Shown piece by piece: positions 30,714-43,923 of a DNA stretch of 64,000 nucleotides; positions within the stretch are counted from its first letter, which is position 1, and the number at the start of each line of letters is the position of its first letter. The notes under the pieces are model-generated. The model was not told the origin of the DNA. It did not search any database and worked only from the letters and a program-made list of their open reading frames with translations. A program made the translations under genes and the position numbers. Origin of the DNA: Helianthus annuus (taxonomy: Eukaryota > Streptophyta > Magnoliopsida > Asterales > Asteraceae); the NCBI RefSeq assembly GCF_002127325.2, contig NC_035435.2, positions 10,065,543 to 10,129,542 of the forward strand, given 5' to 3'.

Positions 30714-33700
30714 TCACAAATCGTTGAATATCTCTTTATACACCACATTAGTTGTTTTTTCCGTAGGTTTTCCATTGTTGTCAAGTATGAGTATCTTCAC
30801 ACCATTTCTTGTTTTCACCCTTGATAAGGCAACATACAACTGACCATGAGAGAAGACTGGTTGTTTGAGGTACAAACCTACTCTTGAAAGAGATTGACCT
30901 TGACTTTTGTTGATGGTCATTGCAAAACATACGGCCAATGGAAATTGTCTTCTTTGAAAAGAGAAAGGAATCTTTTTATCAGAAGGTATCAAGTTTAATC
31001 GAGGGATATATGTGCAAGTACCAATATTTGAACCAGATATTATCTCTGCTTCTATTACACGGTTGTGCAGCTTCTTTACTTGTAGCCTTGTACCATTGCA
31101 CAATCCATTCCGTTGATCAATATTTCTTAATAACATGACTGGAACACCAACTTTAAGGACTAACCTATGATTAGGTAGGCCAGATATTTTAAGACCATTG
31201 AGCACATCTGGAGAGTAAAGTCTTTGTTGTGTAGAATTTACATCTTCAGACGGACAAAGACTGTCAGAACTAAGATACTCTTTTTCTTCACCAGGAAACA
31301 TTGCTAGCAACCTGTCATTAATCTCATGAACAACTTCATTTTTAGGTGCAAGTATGGCCCGGTCACTAAAATAGTTATGGGCGTCTACGTTTTCCAAGAT
31401 TGATGGATAAACAAAATCAATTAAACTTCCAATTGGATCAGATGGATCAGTAATCAAAAGATCTCGTGGTATTTCAATAGTTGCTTCTCCATCATTTGGA
31501 CCACCAACGTTACCCTCACCCAAATCCAAAAGCCATTTGCCAAAACTATTTATTTCATCAACATCAGCCGTAGATCTTCCAACCGTTAACCTCATGTTTC
31601 TAGTTAGTCTTAGCAATTTACATTTACTCCACAAATAAGACGAACATAAGGAGGCATTAACAATCTCTTGTCTGCCACCATTTGGAACAACAGGTAATAT
31701 TTGTCTAAAATCCCCTCCAAAAACAATAACTTTACCTCCAAAGCGGATTTCAGAATTTAGAGATGTGTCAATGTTGAAAACGTCATTCATTGTTCTGTCG
31801 AGCGCTTCAAATGCATGTTTGTGAACCATAGGTGCTTCATCCCAAATTATCAATTTAGTCTCGTGAAGTAATTTAGCCAAATCACTTTCTGGTTTTATAT
31901 GGCATACAGAATCTTCAGTAAGATTCAACGGTATGCTAAACCTGGAATGTGCAGTCCTGCCACCATCTAACAACAACGATGCAATTCCACTGGAAGCCAC
32001 ATTTAACACGATTTGACCTCTTGATCTAATTGCAGCGGACAATGTTTTCCATAGAAAAGTTTTACCTGTTCCGCCATAGCCATAAAGGAAAAAAATCTGA
32101 CCGTTATCACTGTTTACTGCTGCCATAATCTCTTCAAAAACAGTGCGTTGTTCATCAGTTAACATTGTCAAATGACTATCGTACAGATTTCAAAGGTATG
32201 TTGTATCATATGCCTGCTCCTCGTATATCAAACGACAATCGGAAATACCTGAAGACGACATATCTGGATATGGCATTGATTCAAATCTTCGCAAAGAAGA
32301 ATTATTTCGCAATAAAAACTTTTCAATTTCGACCAACACATAGTTCTTCAGTTGGTGATCCGGAATTGATAACGCTACGAAATAAGAAAGAAAACAAATT
32401 CATCTAATGACTACGGAAACCATTTCATCATAATAAGATAAATTAACTTAAATAATGATGAACAAATCAAATTATTTTTTTCAAAAAATATAAGTACTAA
32501 ATTTCAGTGTAAACAAAACGTACCTGTCACTCGATGGTATTTTGCTAATCTGTAAACAAAATCGTCCGCCATGTATCTCCACGAAGTTTCCCAAACAACC
32601 TCAGGTCTAGAAAGACTACCGGATAACAACATCGTAGAAAATAAATTGCGAATGTATGAAGCGCTTCCAGTTAAATTTGCTTCTTTTATTGCCTCTACAT
32701 ATTCTGAATCATCATCTAAAAGGCCAAGTGCGTAGCAAGCATCTCTGTATGTATCGTAAACTTTACCATTAACTGTTTTAATGTCGTCAAACGATGTTGG
32801 TCCTCTAACCTTGTTAAGAAGAATTCTCAAGAAATACGCTTCACCTAAAGTTGGAGATACGGAATGAATCCTGCCAATTGATTTTTTCCCTTTTCTTGGT
32901 TCCCATACTCGCTTGTCAAGCTTCCATACATAAAAAATAGGGAACTAAACGTATGTAAGTGTACGTGCCAACAGGTCATTTGGGTCTTTATTACGTTCCA
33001 TCCATGATAGAAACATTGAAGATTTAACTGAAGGTTTGTTTAGAACGGAGTTAATATCCTCGTCAGGGCCGAAAACAACAGGTTGTTGGCCAGGTAAATG
33101 GAATGGAAGCCTCATAACAGAAGGTCTTCTATAATGTACCTCATTAGCAAATATCCTCCAAGATGCTTCGCAAGCTGATATATAGCGGCAATCGTAATAC
33201 TCTTTGATCTCGTCTTGTGGTTGCTCTTCCGGTTGACTATCACCACGCGCAACAGCTATAGTGGCTCGATCAGGACCTTTATTGATGTATTTAAAAAGAT
33301 ATTTTATAGACGCGACTTGATTGCACCATTCAACGTTGATATGAGCTTGATATCTTTTCAATAATTTTTTGTTATAAGGAACCACACTCCTGTTATCAAG
33401 CTCAATTTTATTTTTCACAACAGAAGAACCATTGTTTCTCCTTCTGTATAATGGAAACCCATTTGAATCAAGTGTTGTATGATCTTGAAACTTTTTTGGA
33501 AAGCCTTTTGAACACTTCATATCTACCATACATGGAGAGCTCAACCTAGCATTACCACATGGACCATGTATCATATACTCTTTCACCAGGATGAATAATT
33601 CTGGATCTTCTTCTCTGTTTGGAATTTCAGCAGATATAAATGAATCAACATGGTCCACAGTAGGTAATTTGAATTCAGGTTCCATGAATAAGCATAAATG

Positions 33701-36700
33701 TGCATGAGGCAAACCACGTTTTTGGAACTCGATAGTGTAAACAACTACAGAAAAATAAAACAAAGTGTTAGCTTTGATGATGACTAATAATTGAATTATT
33801 TTGTTAACATTACCTGCTGACGCTTTGTCTAATAGATGATTCTTTTTTAAATCTTTGCAGATAGAATCGAGTTTTATTTTGAAGAGTCTAGACAGGATAT
33901 CAGGCCTATCTTCCGGACTAAGATTGGTGTCTTTGAGAAACCGTTGAACTTCTGGCCATTTTGGATTGCATGTTATGGTAATAAAATAATCTGGATAACC
34001 AAAGCACTTACACAGAGCCATAGCGTCTAAATAGTTTTGCATCATATATCGTGCTCCACCAGTAAAAGAAGACGGCAAAAAAATGCGTTTTCCAGCTTTA
34101 GATATATCATCTTGACCTTTACTTCGTAATTTACGGAGACTTTCATATGTGTCGGACCTAAGATCTTTTTGTTGATATCGTATGTACCTAAGTCTCTCGC
34201 TCTCTATCATAGTATATGCGTCAACCAGGAACTGCTGGAAAAGCCTCTTAGAATTAAGGATTAATGAAAACTGATTTATACGATCCTGGATACGATAGGC
34301 AAAGAACTCTCTCATAGTACACTTTGGACGTGTTTTATTAACAACATCAACAACACCTCTATGAGGGATATCAATTCTGTAGCCATCATCTCCGTACGGA
34401 AATAGAATCGGATATTGTAGTGCAAGATATGATGGATGCAACTCACTAATTCTTTTTAGTTCACCTGTTCGAGTCTCAACTATAATATCTCTATTGTCAA
34501 CCACATTTTCGATATCACCAACAATAAGAGCAGCGATCTCACCAGCCGTTGGTAAGTTATACGTGCGACCATCTTTTTCTCTTGCTCCAATTATTCGAAG
34601 CTTCACATTTACATTAGGGTTGTCTTGGAAGGAATCCCTAACTCTTCTATAAGTTTTGACCAACTCGTTGTCATTGTCTAGTACATCCTTTATATGTTCG
34701 ATCAATTTAATATCAACATTTGCCGATGAAGAAGAAGACGCACCATCTGAACCCCTGTTACAAAATTGTTATCAAAGATTATTCACAGTCTAACAAAATA
34801 TGAACTATTAATCTGAAAAAATGGATTTATGGTAACATATAAAATGGACTTTACCTAAATATCGATTGCCTGTTTGAAATTTCGTTTTCAGTATCATATA
34901 TGTATAGTTGGCAAAATTTTGGTTGAGCTCCGTTGATTGGCATAAGACTTCCAATTGTATGATAATTCTCGCCGCTAATTCTAAAGCAAAAAGGACCATT
35001 GCCTCTGTTAACCGTCGAATCAACCTTACCACCCATTGAAGTAAATGCAAACATAGAATTGTAACGGCGAATATTTTTCAAAAAGTGCTTGCTTTCATCA
35101 CCATTGTTAGTAAACAGAATCCGATAACTTCCTCTTGCATCTTTGTAATCTGGAAGCTCTACTATGCCATAAGAACAACAAATGAAATAACAAACTTTTC
35201 CATCCTTTTTTCTTCCTTTTCCTTTTTCTGCATTCCACAACTTTGCATTACATACTTCACAAGTAACGCATTGGTCACCATGGTCCAAATAATCTGTTGT
35301 GAAAAAAAACAAAAAAAAAAATTGTTAACAATGTTATTTAATAAAGAAGATAACATTATATCGACAAATTTTATACTTTTTGTGCATAAGAATACAAATT
35401 ATTTGAAATGCACCTTTTGAAACACCTTTCAAGGGATCTTGAACCACAATTTGCTCTGTGGTAAAGTCAATAATTGGTATTGGAGAAGTAATTCGTGGCC
35501 TACCAATTAACTTACGTTTACCGGATGACAACCTTTCAAAAGAAGAATTTTGAAGAATACCGGAGGTGCCACTAAATGACGTAATGTTGCTAGCAATATG
35601 ACCGGGAGTAGCGTCTGCTGGTGGTGTACCGTTGTTCGTAACACAACTTAAATTGCCTATAATATATATAAAAAAAACATAATCTTCATGATATAAATTT
35701 ATATACAAAAACATTGAAGTGTATAAAAGTTAATAAGTATTTACTTGTTCCCATGAATGATGCAGTACGATTAGTAATGACATTTGGAGTTGCTTCTATA
35801 TCAGGAGAGCGATGTATACTCCTATTGGAATATGATATACTATTTCTCAGAGGAGATGTTGTATTCTCCAAATTTACTTCCCTAAAGCGGCTGTTATCTA
35901 TATATACAAATTATTAAAGATTATTATATAAAAATAACATTAAATAAATATATGATAACGTTGAATTAAACATATTGTGAAATGCAAGTTTAATAAAATA
36001 AGGTATTTTAAATACGACTATTAAAAATAAAAAAAAACAAAATACAAACTAACCTGCAGATAAAGCAGATAATTTTTGGGTAATGGTCGGAATAGAAGGA
36101 GAGGGTATCGAATCAGTTGTTATGACCATTGTATGGTCAACATTTGATGGACATCCATCTAATTTTGATCTTTTGTTATCCAATAATACTTTCCTAATTT
36201 TTCGACTATGTCTTGCCTGATCTTGTGTTATAGTGGGAACAACAACTAAAACAACAACATACATAAAAATTAATTTTATAAAGAATATGGAAAAAATAGC
36301 TAGACGTCAATGAACATGAATGTAGAAAAACAGGAAAGTAAAAAAAGTTAGTAAATTAGTACCATTAGTAATTGTCGATAATGGCCTTCTACCTCTACGA
36401 ACTGTAAGGGAAAAATATAGACAGTTTAGCAAAACAGATTGTTTGTTAAGATATACATGATAAAAAATAAACGTAATACAATATAAAAATTAATATACTC
36501 ATATGGTAAAGCAAAAAGATTTGAATATTTATAACAACTTAAATTACCATTTGTATGACCAGTTGTAATATTTGTAGATGCATTCGTATTTAAGATGGCT
36601 GGAACACCTGTAATTAACATGATTAAATTATGTATAAATATGTAAATAAAATAAAACTATATGAAATAAAAATCGATATTTAAATTAACGACATTACCGT

Positions 36701-36764
36701 TAGAAATGTTTTCTTTTCCTTTGTTGTAAGATTCAGATGAAAACTCGTTTTTTCTTTTAGACAT
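30714..36764 (-). pseudogene. RepHel: Helitron Rep endonuclease-helicase, two nonsense codons
   Basis: A multi-exon gene for rolling-circle replication of the Helitron. Exons, judged by GT-AG sites: 36698-36764, three or more short N-terminal exons to 35743, 35414-35656, 34855-35293, 33814-34754, 32524-33744 and 30714-32374. The N-terminus is low complexity. A Helitron-like domain with CEVC zinc residues and NSMFAFTSMGG follows. The Rep domain has the HUH motif LPHAHLCLF and the tyrosine motif YLFKYINKG. The helicase has Walker A GGTGKT, IIWDEAP, and a C-terminal KSQGQSL ... YVALSRV. In-frame stops are TAG at 32945-32947 and TGA at 32190-32192. The rest is open, so decay is recent. ATG 36764 follows GATTTCAGGA, a splice acceptor. 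Confidence 0.85.
33745..33813 (-). other. 69-bp in-frame intron in RepHel
   Basis: On the minus strand GCAG|GTAATG ... CTGTAG|TTGTT. The length is divisible by three with no stop, so it reads through as 23 odd residues between LDKASA and VYTIEFQKRG, in front of the HUH motif. Removal gives a normal Rep sequence. Confidence 0.7.
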
Positions 36765-37107
36765 TCCTGAAATCATAATGTGATACGATTTAAGCATGCG
36801 ACATTCCAAAATTGTAGTAAAGTTTAAATATATTTAAGTATGACATTCTAAACATTCTTATTCTTATGTATTATATAGTAATTGATACGTCAATTATATT
36901 ATCCTAAATTAACATTATACAACCACAATATAAATGCATCACAAAAATTAAAAAATTCACAAACAGAAACAAAACACAATTGATGTGAATACATAACTTC
37001 AAATGCTGTATTAAACCAATGAAAAAAGAAAGTATAATAAGGTCTTTAGTTATTCAGTTTAAGATAGGATATAAGATTAAGCAGTTGAAACAATAATATA
37101 AAAATAT
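36765..37107 (-). other. Spacer between RepHel and F-box gene 1
   Basis: 343 bases, AT-rich, no frame. It should contain the RepHel 5' UTR intron and promoter and the 3' end of F-box gene 1, but I cannot place a TATA box with confidence. Confidence 0.5.
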
Positions 37108-38172
37108 TTAAACTACAGGAGACATAGTGGTCTCGATAAATAAAGCTCCTTTAGGACCAATGTAGTCATCAACATGTTGTAGGTACTCAAAAGATTCGTT
37201 GGAAAGGTCAACTTCTACAATATCACCCCAGATGCTTGTTATGAGCCACTTGTTGTCTTGAATTATATTATTCCTTCGACGCCTTTCAAGATAATGAACA
37301 ACATGAGGCGTATCGAAAGACAACACCTTTACCCAAGCATCATCTTCAAATTTGAACAAATCAGCATATAGGTTTTCAGAACGTCCAACAACAATGACGT
37401 GCAGCTTCATTTCTATGCTCAAAAAATGTCCTTGCCAAGGATTCAAATCCAAAACTTCGGGAAAAGGAATTGTGCTGAAAGTTTCGGAGACAACGTCGAA
37501 AGCTACCATGTGTCTCTCACCTGGTGGAAACCAATAATTGGAAACCATAAAATAAATGCTTCTACCAGAATAAATTCCGGGAGACCATGAATAATATGTT
37601 GAAGCATAATTAGTGACGTTAAATGAATTTATCTTTCTCCATGACTCACGGCGACGTGAGTAAACTCGTGCAGAAAGAACATTACGGTAACGTTTGATGT
37701 GGAGAACTTTGAGATCGTTCGAGTCGTCAAAGTACATTCCACCGGTAGAAGCGTCTCGCTCAAAATTACGATCAAAGTAGTCATCGGCCAAAATTTTGTA
37801 GCGCCTTGTTGTTGGATTCCAAAGAATGAGCTCACAAAACATCCTTTCATTGCAAATTAAGATCAGACCTTTAAAGGACGCTAAAACACGTAAGTATGAA
37901 GGATGGACATTAGATGGAGAAATTATAGTTTTGCTTGTATCGGCTTGCAAATTACCCCCAACTATGTTGTCAACAATAATTGTGTTGTCTTTTAAGGAAA
38001 GAAGCTTCTTTTGTAGCGAAGTTATAATTCGCCTAGAATGCGTAATCTCAAAATTGTTATTTGATAGTTCATCACGAAAAAATTTAGATAGACACTTGAA
38101 ACGGCCTATAGCTTTTGCAGGCAGCCTCATGAAAATCTCGTCCACAATCAATTCAGAACCAAGCTTCTCCAT
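37108..38172 (-). CDS. F-box protein 1 with F-box-associated domain
   Basis: 354 residues, uninterrupted. F-box at about residues 5-45 (VDEIFMRLPAKAIGRFKCLSK), predicted to bind SKP1 in an SCF ubiquitin ligase. The C-terminal F-box-associated region contains ELILWNPTTRRYK near residue 114 and a GGMYFDDSNDLKVLH segment. Over half its residues match F-box protein 2 at 48335-49417, so the two are paralogues. A TATAAATA box at 39081-39088 and a 5' UTR intron of about 820 bp (38190-39009, GT-AG) lie upstream, so it has its own promoter. The target protein is unknown. It is the cargo gene nearest to RepHel. Confidence 0.88.
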   Translation of the reverse strand: MEKLGSELIVDEIFMRLPAKAIGRFKCLSKFFRDELSNNNFEITHSRRIITSLQKKLLSLKDNTIIVDNIVGGNLQADTSKTIISPSNVHPSYLRVLASFKGLILICNERMFCELILWNPTTRRYKILADDYFDRNFERDASTGGMYFDDSNDLKVLHIKRYRNVLSARVYSRRRESWRKINSFNVTNYASTYYSWSPGIYSGRSIYFMVSNYWFPPGERHMVAFDVVSETFSTIPFPEVLDLNPWQGHFLSIEMKLHVIVVGRSENLYADLFKFEDDAWVKVLSFDTPHVVHYLERRRRNNIIQDNKWLITSIWGDIVEVDLSNESFEYLQHVDDYIGPKGALFIETTMSPVV

Positions 38173-38189
38173 TTTATGATAAAATTTTG

Positions 38190-39009
38190 CTACAATAAAA
38201 GATATAAGAAATAAAAAAAAACTTTATGTATACATTAAAAAAAAACTATCTCTTATTTCTTGCTATAATTACACAATAAATTTTTAATTCAAAAACCTAT
38301 TATGTATGAGAATAAAAAAAATTAAATATAATACAAAAATCACGTAAGCATATTTGTACCTGTGTATTACAACATAGAAGAACATTAATTAAAAATCTAT
38401 AAAATAGTATCAAAATATATAATAACGGAAATTTAAGTTGTTAAGTTAAACAATAAATAAATTTATACTAATGTTATTAGTTCAATGGAAGAATAACAAC
38501 AAAAACAAATTGTAATTGTAATACACATTAAAATTTATATATGCTTATACAACAAAATTTTATACTATTCACTTAGTATGTGTTACATTAAACGAAATTA
38601 ACTACAAACGGAGACAATTGCATGGTATAAAAATATAAAGCTAAAAGATTCAAAAATTTCCAGTAACTATTATTTCTCTTAAACTTATTATGTATAAAAA
38701 TAATCGGAATTAAGTATATCCGGAACCAATTGCATAGAATATAAAAAAAATCAATAAGTTACTGAATTATAAAAAATATTATTCCACATACGCATTAAAC
38801 TTAATAATTCCGTATAACAATTTAAATTGTATTCTGGAAATAAGAGGTAGACTGAATACTAATACTAATAAGAGTACATGATCATGTAACGTTTACTCTA
38901 AAAAAAAACATTCTTATAAATAAATAAAAAAACAGTTGAAAAGAAGTCAAAGAATTTAGGTTGATATTAACGGACAATGGATGAATGATAAAATAGATAA
39001 TAGCATTAC
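38190..39009 (-). other. 5' UTR intron of F-box gene 1
   Basis: On the minus strand the donor CAAAG|GTAATGC lies at 39009 and the acceptor TTATTGTAG at 38190, 17 bases before the ATG. The interior is AT-rich and stop-dense. Confidence 0.6.
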
Positions 39010-39080
39010 CTTTGATCGTGTAGAATGGATTGACAAAAACTCTTAATGTTAGATGTGAATGAAACACAATGAAAGAAAGG

Positions 39081-39088
39081 TATTTATA
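39081..39088 (-). promoter_or_regulatory. TATA box of F-box gene 1
   Basis: TATAAATA on the minus strand, about 70 bases upstream of the predicted 5' UTR splice donor. Confidence 0.65.
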
Positions 39089-39092
39089 ATAG

Positions 39093-40066
39093 AGGGTGGG
39101 TTTGAAATTTTATCAATCAATTTTAAATTTCAAAATTTGGTAATGAAAATTTACTAAAATACTCGAATCAAGGTTAAATAATTTCTTTGATTTAGCAGTT
39201 CCCAAAAATAATGTAAACGTTAATTTATGGTAATAAGAAAAATTAGTTGTTCAAATTTAAAAGCTAAACGTATTGTGTAAAATTTGACAACATATTAATA
39301 TCTAAATTTGTAAAGATATTTATCATCTAATTTAAAAACTAAAAATATGTATTGCATATCGATTGCTAAATATAAACGAAATCAAACAATTTAAAATAAC
39401 TATTACAATATTTTGTTTAAATTTACAAAGTAAACACGTTATTCTTTTTTGTTTTTTTTTTTAAATTCGATATGTCTGTTTTAATAAAAATATTAAATTG
39501 AAAATTATATTTGTTTGTGTAAAGAAATATTAATGTCTCTATAGCTATCAAATAAAAAAATGTATCGGAATAACTTGTTTCAGAACTATGGTTGTAAACT
39601 ATGTTGTAAAGTTATTAGGTATATTGTATGTAAAATCATAAATGTTTACATTGCTTATATTTATGCATATACTTATAATGTCTTTATATAAGTAATGAAA
39701 CATTTAGAAAGAAATAATATGAACTGGATATATTAAATTCATATAAAAAATCGATTGACATTAATTAATAAGTTTAACAAACATGGATTCCTATGATTAT
39801 TGCAAGTTAATGTTTACGTTGATAAGTAACATTCATGTTAATACTATACATTATTACTTGCATAAGAAAACCCAATAACGCTACATACAAACAAAATGGT
39901 TTAATCAAGTTCTTGACAATTAGATTTAAAAGATCAAAGAGTAACATACAAACAAAAATGATAATGCTAAAGTACTGGTTCAAATACACAAAAGTTAACA
40001 AACCAACAAAAGTTTAGTTCATGTCAACTTCCACTTAACTTGGAAATACAAATATCAAAAGTTTTA
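39093..40066. other. AT-rich spacer
   Basis: About 970 bases with no supported gene. It holds the promoter side of F-box gene 1 and the 3' side of B3 gene A. Confidence 0.6.
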
Positions 40067-42567
40067 CTAACCGGATCGGACGGTTTTCAGTATTATGGTG
40101 TTTTTCGAAGTAACAAAGGTGAAATCAAGCATCATACCATCAATCAAGTTGTTGTCATCCATGAATTTTTGCCAGTTTTCAACAGAATAACGCTTCGCAG
40201 TTCCATTTTTTTCAATCTTGGCAGTGTAAACAACAACCTCACCTTCCAAATTCTGAACATTCAATGAATGTCTCTTCTTCTTGAACCCAGCTCGATTAGC
40301 AACTTCGACGGGTAGACGCTGCATTAACAACAGACATTGCTTATCAACATACGTTAAAAATAAACAATATTTAAAATTAATTATTAACTGCCAAAATGTA
40401 TATCAGATTTTAATATACTACAAATCATACCAGCCTATATTCTCCTTTCCGAGTAAAGTCGAAAAATTCCGAGTCCGTGTTAACATTCCTTGTTTGTACC
40501 TTCTTCGGCGGGCTAGACTTCTTCACTTGTTTGATCTTTTTATCCTGATAGATGTTAAAAAAAAGTATACTAAATAGTTATTATCGTAAAAAAATTAAAA
40601 CAGTATCATACACAAAATGAGCGTTTTCAAATACATGGTCGTACTTAACACGGATACATACCTTGAAAGTGCAATAAACAACATCTTCTCTCGTTTTCGT
40701 TGGTTTGAAAAGTTCTTTCTTAATCATGATACCTTTTCCTTTATGAATGTCAGGTAGCTTCGTCGATACACATATCAATCATCAAACAATAAAAAAAAAT
40801 TATTATAAATATATAACTTTATTATATAACATCCTTAATTTCATTATGAAGTGTAAACATTATAAATACTAATATCAAATACAACATTACCTTGTTATCT
40901 GTTTTTAGTTCATGTCGGATGATGTCGCCAGAATGTATACCATATGCCTATAACAAAAACATCGTTGTAACTTCAGAAATATTATTTAATAAAATCAGGT
41001 GTATATAACAAAAAAAAAATAAATAAATAAATACCTTGTCTAACTCATCAACAAATTGACCATGACTTATTTCAACAACCTCATCATCATCAACTGAATC
41101 AACTTCGTCAACCAAACCAACAGGAATAGAATCACGATAAACTGATAATTGAAAGGAAACATTATCAATCTTATTAAAAATCAATAAATCTTCATCAACG
41201 ATTTTAAGCCTTTCGCAAAGAGTAGGCCATCCGTCCGTGAATGCATAGCAGTTATGTATTTTAGCAGATTCCACAGGCCATCGATTACCAGCAGCTAGTA
41301 TTTCATAAGTGCCGTTTAGATTTTCTTTTTGAAAAAACTTTTTAATAAAAGCATCTGGAATTACCTGTATTAAATGAAACTAAAATAAATAACTTCCCGC
41401 GAATGTTGATTCATTATAGTAAACATAACTAATAATATAATGTAACATAAATATATACTAAATAACATGTATACAGTTAGATTAATAATGTGCAAAAGTA
41501 AATAAAGATACATACAGTGAAGCCCAATTGTGTGTATCACTGATATGTGAAATACGATTGACCGCATACACCGTCAATAAAAAACTTCAGTTCAAAAACA
41601 TCATGTAGGGTCGACTTGAAAACCAAGAGTGAATCCTTTTGCAATTGAAGGCCTTTAACAACTGCTGCCCAACCATCAGCCAAAGCCGGTCTAGAGTCTA
41701 ATGTTTTCATAATTACGGTCCAAGACTTACCAGATTCATGTACGATTTTGAGATGAATACGTGGCCATGGACGACCCCAATGTTTATAAACATAACTGAG
41801 AGGTAACTCCTGATCACAAAGATAATACTATTAAGTATATATAATGAACTTAAATAAATATTATATGAATTTGGGTACAAAACATCATACTATTCATTAA
41901 AATGTAATTAATCATACCAGCTTTAAAGAGTTTGGATCTTCTAGGATCTTGACAAACGAAACATTCATGAATTCACCTGAATTTTGAAGATATATATATT
42001 TTTTGTTACATCTTAACATATAAAGTTTAATTCATGAAAAAAACAAAATGTATCAGGTTAACAAAACATACATTTTCTTTCTTATTACATTCAATCCTAT
42101 AACTAATTTGTAAGAATCAGAAATCTATTGTTCCTAATAAAGGTTCTATGAGATTCTAACTGAATGACTACAAATCAAATAATCAATGTAAATAATGTCT
42201 AAAATACGGTTGGTATGTAAACAAAATTTGAACAAAAGATAACTACAAACACTTAATTTCGGACAAATAAAGACTGAATCTTACAAAGACAAAACTATAA
42301 TGATTTTGAAATCTAATGTTCTAATAACTGTATCTATGAAATTATAAGTGAATGTATATAATGAAGAAATCATAACAAATCACAACTACGAACAATAAAT
42401 CCCAAACAATTAAAGATTCAACCCTAAAAAAACAACACTACAACCGGTTTAGATATAAAATATCTAAAATTATATATCATCAATCAACGATTCAAACGAT
42501 TAAGTAACAAAATAAAAGAAAAATCGCGGGTAAGTGGAATGTTATTACCTTTAGATGAGGAATCCAT
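40067..42567 (-). pseudogene. B3-domain (REM-like) gene A, premature stop in exon 3
   Basis: Eight exons by GT-AG sites: 42549-42567, 41918-41976, 41516-41809, 41035-41364, 40891-40947, 40662-40757, 40431-40544 and 40067-40318, together 1,221 bases in one frame. They encode three B3 DNA-binding domains: exons 2-3 (FVKILEDPNSLKLELP, then WPRIHLKIV and DGWAAVVKGLQL), exon 4 (IPDAFIKKFF, DGWPTLCERLKI) and exon 8 (RHSLNVQNLEGEVVVYTAKI, then WQKFMDDNNL). Exon 3 contains TGA at 41537-41539, which would leave a 116-residue protein with one B3 domain. Plant B3 proteins of the REM type act in the nucleus as DNA-binding factors. Exons 1-3 match gene B in design. Confidence 0.8.
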
Positions 42568-43192
42568 CTAAGACAACTCCGACGGAAAGCTTAAGATCGG
42601 TGAAAATGGAGAGTATCGGAGCCCTAGTTTCCGTCGCCGGTGAAGTAACTGGTCATGAGAATTTGAGACATGCTATGATGGTATAGGTTGCTATGTAATG
42701 ATGGACTATTCTCTTCAAGCAACCGTCATTTAATATTTTACACAATCAACCCACAAACTTTTAAAAATTACATTAATAATGGATTTCTATTTAACTTACA
42801 ACAACATGTTTTTATCTTTGTATGTTACAAATTACAAACTATGTATATAAATATTAATGGTTTTATTGGCTAAAACATCATTACCTAACAAATGAATTAG
42901 TAAAAATAAAATCTAATTTACATTCTAAAGTTAGATGTTTAGGTTTACTTAAATAAATATGGTTGTTAATTACAAATAAAAATACGCCAAAAATAATGAA
43001 CTTGACTTAGATAGATGTATAAATAAATTTGAATTATAATTAAAAACATTAACATATTCAAATTTGTGATTACAGAGATCGACTTGCCTTTTTTAAATAC
43101 AAATCGAAAATTTTTTTATAATGCAAAACATAAACAATTATATAAAGGATATACTTTGCATATTCAGTCATATGTTTTGAAGTTTATAAACA
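42568..43192. other. Spacer between B3 gene A and small F-box gene
   Basis: About 625 bases, AT-rich. The part next to B3 gene A (42570-42660) is GC-richer and fits a 5' UTR. Nothing else is seen. Confidence 0.5.
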
Positions 43193-43592
43193 ATGGTTTA
43201 TATTCCTTTCGATATTATACTCTTTGAAATCTTGATTAGGCTCAATGTAAGATACATTTGTCAAAACAAATGTGTGTGCAAACAGTGGAATGAAGGGCTA
43301 ACATCATGGCCGTTTGAATGGTTACACGTCAACTACGATAACGAATGTCTGGTATTATATTATAGTTGTTTTTTTCTAATTTTCAAAATTTAAATTAAAT
43401 GTATGAAAATTGTTGGATTTTTAATTGAAATTTATTTGCCAATTATACACACAGGAAAGTTTTTGGGAGGATTGCCTATCGTTAAATGGAGAACATTATA
43501 AAGATTTTTTTACTTCTGAATCGAAACGCAAGAAAATAGAAGAATATGAGGCAATTGAAGAAGATAAAACGATTGGGGAAAAAAAGAATTAG
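43193..43592 (+). CDS. Small two-exon F-box protein, plus strand
   Basis: Exon 1 43193-43351 (159 bases, 53 codons) and exon 2 43455-43592 (46 codons including stop), joined by a GT-AG intron of 103 bases, giving 98 residues. Exon 1 is an F-box-like domain (PFDIILFEILIRLNVRYIC, then CVCKQWNEGL). Exon 2 is acidic and lysine-rich, ending at TAG. There is no F-box-associated domain, so the protein could bind SKP1 without a substrate. It is the only plus-strand gene among the Helitron cargo. It converges with the similar small gene at 43924-44233. Confidence 0.6.
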
Positions 43593-43923
43593 TATTTTCG
43601 AACATTAGCGTTCTGGCTTTTTTGTTTGTTATAATAAGTGTTTCCTATGTTTGAATAATATTATTAGTTCCAATTTTGAATGGATTAAAAATAAAATTGC
43701 GGTATGCAAGTCAATGGGTTTTGATTGATAATAATACATACAACTAATACAAAATATATATAATAAGAATAAATAAGATTGCAAAACAAAAAAATAAAAT
43801 AAACATTGTGCTTGAATATATGAAACAAATATTACGATTGATAAATTATTCATTAATCCTTAAAAATGATCAATAATAGAAATATTCAAAACATATAAAG
43901 ACAACGTACACCCATGCAGGTTC

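Noticed and set aside
37352..38179. Plus-strand frames opposite F-box gene 1
   Set aside because: Shadows of the real minus-strand gene. They have no domain and no promoter.
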